NCBI GenBank assembly: GCA_001725215.1
Contig: MEFT01000096.1
Coordinates: 1-9,249, forward strand
Reading direction: 5' to 3'
Length of the DNA stretch: 9,249 bases
Origin: Clostridium sp. SCN 57-10
Lineage (GTDB): Bacteria; Bacillota; Clostridia; Oscillospirales; Butyricicoccaceae
Both the position numbers and the translations under genes were made by a program. A model generated the notes under the pieces. It did not search any database and was not told the origin of the DNA. It was given only the letters and a program-made list of their open reading frames with translations. This document shows, one piece after another, positions 5,525 through 9,249 of this stretch (positions are counted from its first letter, which is position 1; every line of letters starts with the position of its first letter).

Positions 5525-6058
5525 ATGGCAAAAAAGCTTCGCAAAATGCTCGGCGACGTGAACGCGCCGTCAACCGTGGCGCTCAAGCGCCTGATCGAAA
5601 CCCAGAGCAAGGCGACGATCTGCAGCTGGTACCTCGGCTACGCCGAGGCAAACATTCTCCCGATCTTTGAACGCCGCTGCCCGAAGGATGACCGAGCACG
5701 AAACGCTCTGAACGCCGCCCGAGGGTATCTTGACGGCAGCGTAAAGTTTCCGGTAGTCAAGCATATCATTCTGAACGAATGCCACGCCGCCGCGCGAGAG
5801 CTTGACGCAGACCCCGCTGCTCAAGCCGCCGCCCGTGCCTGCGGACAGGGCGCGGCGGTGGTGCATACGCTGTCGCACGCGCTGGGTATTTACTTTTATG
5901 GCGCGGCGGCGATCGCGTATGACCGCATCGGGACGAACGCCACTGACCAGGCCTACCATGCGATTGCCGAGGAGGTGTGCACGGATCTGGCGGCATCTCT
6001 GCGCGCCGTCGCGGTGAAGGATGAGCCGAATCCCGCAAACATCAAATGGACCTGCTGA
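5525..6058 (+). CDS. Imm-5-like putative immunity protein
   Basis: A 177-residue all-helical, cytosolic protein resembling the family annotated as putative immunity protein / Imm-5-like. Features seen: an acidic first helix region, a SWYLGYAEANILPIFERRCP segment, DDRARNALNAARGYLDG (about 55-71), and the alanine-rich repeats RACGQGAAVVHTLSHALG near residues 105-122. No toxin or polymorphic-toxin gene is adjacent, so an actual immunity role is unproven. In this family the name rests on domain association rather than experiment. The C-terminal part (from about residue 123) contains AYHAIAEEVCTDLAASLRAV. The ATG is three bases after the DUF1905 stop with AAGGGAT upstream. The end carries the strong AGGAGG of the next gene. 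Confidence 0.7.
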   Translation: MAKKLRKMLGDVNAPSTVALKRLIETQSKATICSWYLGYAEANILPIFERRCPKDDRARNALNAARGYLDGSVKFPVVKHIILNECHAAARELDADPAAQAAARACGQGAAVVHTLSHALGIYFYGAAAIAYDRIGTNATDQAYHAIAEEVCTDLAASLRAVAVKDEPNPANIKWTC

Positions 6059-6070
6059 GGAGGTATTGCT

Positions 6071-6724
6071 ATGTGGAAGTGCCCGAACTGCGCACGGGAG
6101 TTTAAAAACGAGGGGCAACATCATTTTTGCGGTAAAATCAATAGCGTCGACGATTACATTGCCGATCGGCCGGAGGATGTTCGCCCGCTGCTGCAAGAAG
6201 TTCGCGCGACCATCCGAGCCGCTGCGCCCGACGCGACGGAAAAAATGTCTTGGCAAATGCCGACCTTCTGGCAGGGCGAAAATATCATTCACTTTGCGGC
6301 GTTTCAAAACCATATCGGGATTTATCCCGGCGGAGAAGCGGTGGGCGTGTTTGCCGAGCGGCTGGCCGGATATAAGACAAGCAAAGGCGCGATTCAGCTC
6401 CCGCTGGACGCGCCGCTTGACCATCAGCTTATCCGGGACATCGTAAGCTGGCGCTTGGCACAGGCAAAGAACAGCGTATCCACCTACGCCGAACCAACGG
6501 CGCGGGAGCGGTATCCGATGCCCGAGTTCATTTCGGAGGCGCTTGAGCAAAGTGGCCTATGGGAGAGGTATCGCGCCAGACCGCCCTATCAGCAGAACGA
6601 TTACCTCGGATGGATTGCGCGCGCCAAGCGGGAGGATACCCGCCAAAAGCGTCTTGCACAAATGCTGGACGAGCTGCGCGCGGGCGACGCTTATATGGGT
6701 ATGGCGTACAACGCCAAGGACTGA
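6071..6724 (+). CDS. Zinc ribbon-DUF1801-YdeI fusion protein
   Basis: A 217-residue three-part protein. Residues 1-21 form a small zinc-ribbon-like knuckle with C4-x2-C7 and H17/H18-x-C20. Residues about 25-135 are a DUF1801 (YdhG/iron-chaperone-like) domain: a VRPLLQEVRATIRAAAPDATEKMSW-type helix-strand, then MPTFWQG, HFAAFQNHIGIYPGG and a KGAIQLPLD segment. Residues about 150-210 match the YdeI/OmdA-type helical tail (PEFISEALEQSG, then AKREDTRQKRLAQMLDEL). DUF1801 members have been linked to iron chaperoning (frataxin-like Fra/YdhG), but the role here is unknown. The start is certain: AGGAGG (6058-6063) with a seven-base spacer. The gene is co-directional with DUF1905, whose usual fusion partner is the YdeI tail. 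Confidence 0.87.
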   Translation: MWKCPNCAREFKNEGQHHFCGKINSVDDYIADRPEDVRPLLQEVRATIRAAAPDATEKMSWQMPTFWQGENIIHFAAFQNHIGIYPGGEAVGVFAERLAGYKTSKGAIQLPLDAPLDHQLIRDIVSWRLAQAKNSVSTYAEPTARERYPMPEFISEALEQSGLWERYRARPPYQQNDYLGWIARAKREDTRQKRLAQMLDELRAGDAYMGMAYNAKD

Positions 6725-6734
6725 ACGCCGGCCC

Positions 6735-7103
6735 ATGAATATAAAAGAAAGAGCAAAACGGCTCAAAGCGGATATCCCGGCTGTGTTTTTGTGCCTGCAA
6801 AGCAAAGATACGCCGCCGGCGGCTAAACTATTGGCGGGGATAACGGTTTGCTACGCCCTGTCGCCCATCGACTTGATTCCAGACTTTATCCCCGTGCTCG
6901 GCTATCTGGACGATGTGATCATTCTGCCGATGCTCGTTGCGCTTACGATTCGGCTCATTCCGACCGATGTGTTTGAGCGTTTTAGGGCGGAAGCGGCGAA
7001 CATGTGGCAAGGCGGAAGACCGAAAAAGTGGCGCTATGCGATTCCTGTCGCGGCCATATGGCTGTTTATCATCGGAATTCTTGTGAAAAGCATGCTCTTT
7101 TAA
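6735..7103 (+). CDS. YkvA-like DUF1232 membrane protein
   Basis: A 122-residue small membrane protein with a DUF1232 (YkvA) domain of unknown function. The signature is SPIDLIPDFIPVLGYLDD (about 47-64), followed by a hydrophobic segment (VIILPMLVALTIRLIP). A second clear transmembrane helix lies at the C-terminus (YAIPVAAIWLFIIGILV). A short basic, amphipathic N-terminus precedes the domain. The start at 6735 lies ten bases after the previous stop. No strong ribosome site is seen (AAGGA at 6716-6720 is about 14 bases away), so translation may depend on coupling to the upstream gene. Confidence 0.85.
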   Translation: MNIKERAKRLKADIPAVFLCLQSKDTPPAAKLLAGITVCYALSPIDLIPDFIPVLGYLDDVIILPMLVALTIRLIPTDVFERFRAEAANMWQGGRPKKWRYAIPVAAIWLFIIGILVKSMLF

Positions 7104-7122
7104 CAAACAGAAAGGCAGGGGT

Positions 7123-7609
7123 ATGATGACGGATCTGGAGCTGCTCGAAATACTCGGGCTTCGCTTTGAGGCAAATTCCTCCCGCCACGCGGGCATTGCG
7201 TGGCAGGACGTGCGAGAGCGCCTGGTAGCGCGCGCGGACAAGCTGCGCTCGCTCGCCGAAATGGAGCGTACCGGCGGTCAGCCCGACGTAATCGGGTACG
7301 ACGAAATCACGGGAGAATATCTGTTTTGCGACTGCGCGCCCGAAACGCCCTCAGGGCGCATGAACATCTGCTATGACGCCAAAGGGCAGGCGGAGCGGGA
7401 GAAGAAGGGCATTCATCCGGCAGGCAACGCCGTTGGCATGGCGCGCGATATGGGCGTCGAGCTGCTTGACGAGCAGCAGTACCGCGCGCTACAGGAGCTG
7501 GGCGAGTTTGACACGAAAACATCAAGCTGGATTGCAACTATTCGTCTATCACAACAGCGCGCCCTCGTTTTACAGCGGACGGGCGTTTCGCGGGCTGCTG
7601 CGGGTATAG
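7123..7609 (+). pseudogene. DUF4256 family gene, frameshifted by an internal deletion
   Basis: A cytosolic protein family of unknown function, about 190 residues when intact. Residues 1-138 are well conserved: LRFEANSSRHAG, LAEMERTGGQPDVIG, GEYLFCDCAPETPSGR, and QELGEFDTKTSSWIA. The frame then breaks at about 7536. The expected C-terminus (QLFVYHNSAPSFYSGRAF, then RGLLRV and the stop at 7607-7609) continues in another frame. The roughly 19-20 residues that normally link the two (a TPxDIRxLGGALFxDRRY-type stretch) are absent in all frames. About 56-62 bases are therefore missing, with length 2 modulo 3. Translation past the break would read to 7674, into the next gene. GCAAC at the junction may be a leftover microhomology. 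Two start codons (7123, 7126) are possible, with AAAGG/AGGGG upstream. Recent loss or an assembly error are both possible. Confidence 0.8.
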
Positions 7610-7612
7610 CGG

Positions 7613-8149
7613 ATGGAAGAACTGTTTTTGGCCGAGGTATCGAAGGAACACGAGGCGGAGGCACTGCGCTATAAGCGCGATTACATCGAGCACGGCGAGG
7701 CGCGCATCAACGGAAGCGGCGGCTTTATACGCTATCCCGATTACGACGCGTGGCTCGCAAGCATCAAGCAGGCCAAATGCAGAGAGATCAGCGAGTGCGA
7801 AACGCCCGCCACCACCTATTTCACCGTGCGGGCGTCGGATGGAAAAATCGTCGGCACCATTCAGCTGCGCCACCATCTGACGGAGGAGCTGCTGCGCGAC
7901 GGCGGCAGCATCGGCTACGGCGTATGTCCGTCGGAACGCGGTAAAGGCTATGGCGTGCGCCAGCTTGCGCTGCTGCTGCCCAAGGCGCGCGCTCTCGGGC
8001 TTACGCGCGTGCTCATCACCTGCCTGAAAAGCAACCGCGCGTCGGCGGCGGTTGCCATGCGCAACGGCGGCGTGCTGGGTGGAGAGGGGTATGACGAAGA
8101 GCGCGACGCCGTGACCGAAATGTATTGGATCGACCTGACACAAGCATAG
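7613..8149 (+). CDS. GNAT-family N-acetyltransferase
   Basis: A 178-residue acetyltransferase expected to transfer acetyl from acetyl-CoA to an amine of a small molecule or protein. The GNAT fold is visible: a central strand TTYFTVRASDGKIVGTIQLRH-type region, then motif A GYGVCPSERGKGYGVRQLALLL (about 103-124) with the acetyl-CoA pyrophosphate loop R-G-K-G-Y-G. The following LTRVLITCLKSNRASAAVAMRNGG is the usual motif B region. The substrate is unknown. The ATG lies three bases after the restored-frame stop of the DUF4256 gene, and there is only a weak ribosome site (GCGGG). It may have relied on translational coupling to DUF4256, and the frameshift there could lower its expression. Confidence 0.88.
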   Translation: MEELFLAEVSKEHEAEALRYKRDYIEHGEARINGSGGFIRYPDYDAWLASIKQAKCREISECETPATTYFTVRASDGKIVGTIQLRHHLTEELLRDGGSIGYGVCPSERGKGYGVRQLALLLPKARALGLTRVLITCLKSNRASAAVAMRNGGVLGGEGYDEERDAVTEMYWIDLTQA

Positions 8150-8157
8150 GAGGCACT

Positions 8158-8949
8158 ATGGAATTCGGCATGCCCACGCTGGCAGAGCTGCCCGGCTTTG
8201 AAGAAAACGCAAGGCTTTGCGGCGAGCTGGGATTTTCTTTTCTTGAGCTTAATATGAATTTTCCGCCTTACCAGATCGAGCGCTTGCGCGATCTCGCGTC
8301 GCTGCGAGACGCAGCCGCGCGATACGGCATTTACTATACCATTCATCTGGATGAAAACATGAATGTGTGCGACTTTAACCACGCCGTTGCCGCCGCGTAT
8401 CGCGACACGGTGCGGCAATGTGTCGAGGTTGCCCGCGCGCTCGGTATGCCGCTCATCAATATGCACCTGCATAAGGGCGTTTACGTTACGCTGCCCGACC
8501 GCAAGCTGTATTTATTCGAGCAGTACCGCGAGGAGTATTGGGAGAGCATACGGCATTTCCGCTTGCTTGGCGAGCAGTGGGCGGGCGGCAGCGGTGTGCG
8601 CATCGCCATCGAAAACACGGGCGGGTTTGCGCCGTTTGAGCGCGAGGCGATCGCCTATCTGTTGCAAAGTCCCATCTTTGCCCTCACCTGGGACATCGGG
8701 CATTCGCACGCCGCACGCGAGTCGGACATGCCGTTTCTTCTGCAAAATGAGCATAAGCTCGCACATTTTCATATCCACGACGCCGTCGGCACGCAAAATC
8801 ACCTGCCCCTCGGTACGGGAGAAATCGACCTTGCGGCGCGCCTGCAAGCTGCTGCTCGTGGCGGCTGCCGCTGCGTCGTGGAAACGAAAACAGTCGCCGC
8901 GCTGCGGCAGTCTGCGCGCTGGCTTAAGGAGCGGGGCAAATGGAACTGA
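8158..8949 (+). CDS. Sugar phosphate isomerase/epimerase-like TIM barrel protein
   Basis: A 263-residue protein of the xylose-isomerase-like/AP endonuclease family 2 TIM barrel superfamily. It is probably a metal-dependent isomerase or epimerase rather than a DNA repair enzyme. Repeating strand ends fit the barrel: LGFSFLELNMNF (24-35), YYTIHLDEN (59-67), LINMHLHKG (99-107), IAIENTGG (149-156), LTWDIGHSHA (176-185), HFHIHD (203-208) and VVETK (240-244). Likely metal ligands are Glu152, Asp179, His205 or His207, and Glu242. The start has AGGAGG (8148-8153), only four bases away, which is short but strong. It begins nine bases after the GNAT stop and overlaps the next gene by ten bases. No pathway partner is nearby, so the substrate cannot be inferred. 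Confidence 0.86.
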   Translation: MEFGMPTLAELPGFEENARLCGELGFSFLELNMNFPPYQIERLRDLASLRDAAARYGIYYTIHLDENMNVCDFNHAVAAAYRDTVRQCVEVARALGMPLINMHLHKGVYVTLPDRKLYLFEQYREEYWESIRHFRLLGEQWAGGSGVRIAIENTGGFAPFEREAIAYLLQSPIFALTWDIGHSHAARESDMPFLLQNEHKLAHFHIHDAVGTQNHLPLGTGEIDLAARLQAAARGGCRCVVETKTVAALRQSARWLKERGKWN

Positions 8950-9249
8950 CGGCTGCGGAGCGGGCACGCGCACTTACCGATCTGCAGGGAGGCATCCTGC
9001 GGTGCCGCCTGTGCGAGCGGGAATTTGGCCGTGTTCCGCGCCCCATTGTGCAGGGAGTGGCACACGCAAGGGTCATGCACATCAGCCAGGCGCCGTCGCG
9101 CCGCGTGCACGAAACGGGCAGGCCGTTTGACGATTTAAGCGGTAAAAAGCTGCGCGGCGCGTGGTATCAGATCTCCGACGAGGAATTTTACAATCCGGAG
9201 CTTTTCTATATTGCGTCTGCGGCGCACTGCTACCCCGGCAAAGCACGGG
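8940..9249 (+). CDS. Uracil-DNA glycosylase family protein, N-terminal part (3' truncated by window edge)
   Basis: The first 103 residues of a uracil-DNA glycosylase superfamily protein, a base-excision repair type fold. An N-terminal helix leads to CRLC (Cys22, Cys25), the start of an iron-sulfur cluster motif as in family 4 and UdgX-like enzymes. A strand then reads RVMHISQAPS, with the QAPS segment where family 4 enzymes have GEAPG (the water-activating motif A). GRPFDDLSGKKLR follows as the next conserved element, and HCYPGK near the edge supplies a third cysteine. The altered motif A makes uracil excision uncertain. The start at 8940 has AAGGAG (8926-8931) eight bases upstream and overlaps the isomerase stop by ten bases. 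The catalytic and DNA-binding C-terminal part lies outside the window. Confidence 0.85.
   Translation, partial: MELTAAERARALTDLQGGILRCRLCEREFGRVPRPIVQGVAHARVMHISQAPSRRVHETGRPFDDLSGKKLRGAWYQISDEEFYNPELFYIASAAHCYPGKAR

Noticed and set aside
4980..5573. Minus-strand open frame of 197 codons
   Set aside because: It lies antisense to the 63-residue protein and DUF1905 genes, is low-complexity Ser/Arg/Ala-rich, and has no ribosome site or domain.
5570..6550. Long open frame of 326 codons on the minus strand
   Set aside because: It is antisense to the Imm-5-like and DUF1801 genes, which have strong ribosome sites and family matches. Its protein is Arg/Ala-rich with no recognisable domain, as expected of a GC-driven shadow frame.
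5238..9249. A defence island or toxin-antitoxin system among the DUF genes
   Set aside because: No nuclease, NTPase effector, reverse transcriptase, toxin or recombinase is recognisable. The Imm-5-like name alone is not enough.

Overview
The window looks like a chromosomal segment of a moderately GC-rich, probably spore-forming Clostridia/Firmicutes bacterium. The protein families fit this group: YeiH-type exporter with a LysR regulator, DUF4256, DUF1905, zinc-ribbon DUF1801 and YkvA/DUF1232. Nearly every real gene has a clear Shine-Dalgarno sequence, and one promoter matches the forespore sigma-G consensus. I see no rRNA, tRNA, CRISPR array, insertion sequence or phage gene.

Left part (1-2770): the 3' end of an SLC13/ArsB-like anion permease ends at a strong, probably bidirectional hairpin terminator. 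Convergent to it is a YeiH-family (putative sulfate exporter) gene that has lost about 50 bp internally and is frameshifted. Divergent from that gene is a LysR-family regulator, an arrangement in which the regulator normally controls the transporter.

Middle (2784-3701): a minus-strand run of four very small genes (52, 44, 49 and 69 codons), the last three joined by 4-base ATGA overlaps. Only the last has a recognisable fold: a heavy-metal-associated-like domain whose CxxC motif is degraded to NxxC. The others are short, charged, low-complexity proteins, one with an HxxHxxHxxH run. The run starts behind a GCATA-N17-CATACTA element that fits sigma-G, so these may be forespore-expressed small proteins. 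This is the least described part of the window. A divergent sigma-A-like promoter (TTGAAT-N17-TAAAAT) drives the rightward genes.

Right part (3702-9249): an unbroken rightward series. It holds a flavodoxin-like protein, an SDR oxidoreductase with a chlorophyll-b-reductase-like active-site segment (ATGA-coupled to the flavodoxin), a 63-residue helical protein, DUF1905, an Imm-5-like putative immunity protein, a zinc ribbon-DUF1801-YdeI fusion, a DUF1232 membrane protein, a DUF4256 gene with a frameshifting internal deletion, a GNAT acetyltransferase, a TIM-barrel sugar-phosphate isomerase-like protein, and the 5' part of a uracil-DNA glycosylase family gene. Spacing is tight and no internal terminator is visible. 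Much of this run could be co-transcribed, although the functions do not form an obvious pathway.

Two genes (YeiH-like and DUF4256) each carry one short out-of-frame deletion in otherwise intact sequence. This means either two recent gene losses or a recurrent assembly artefact.
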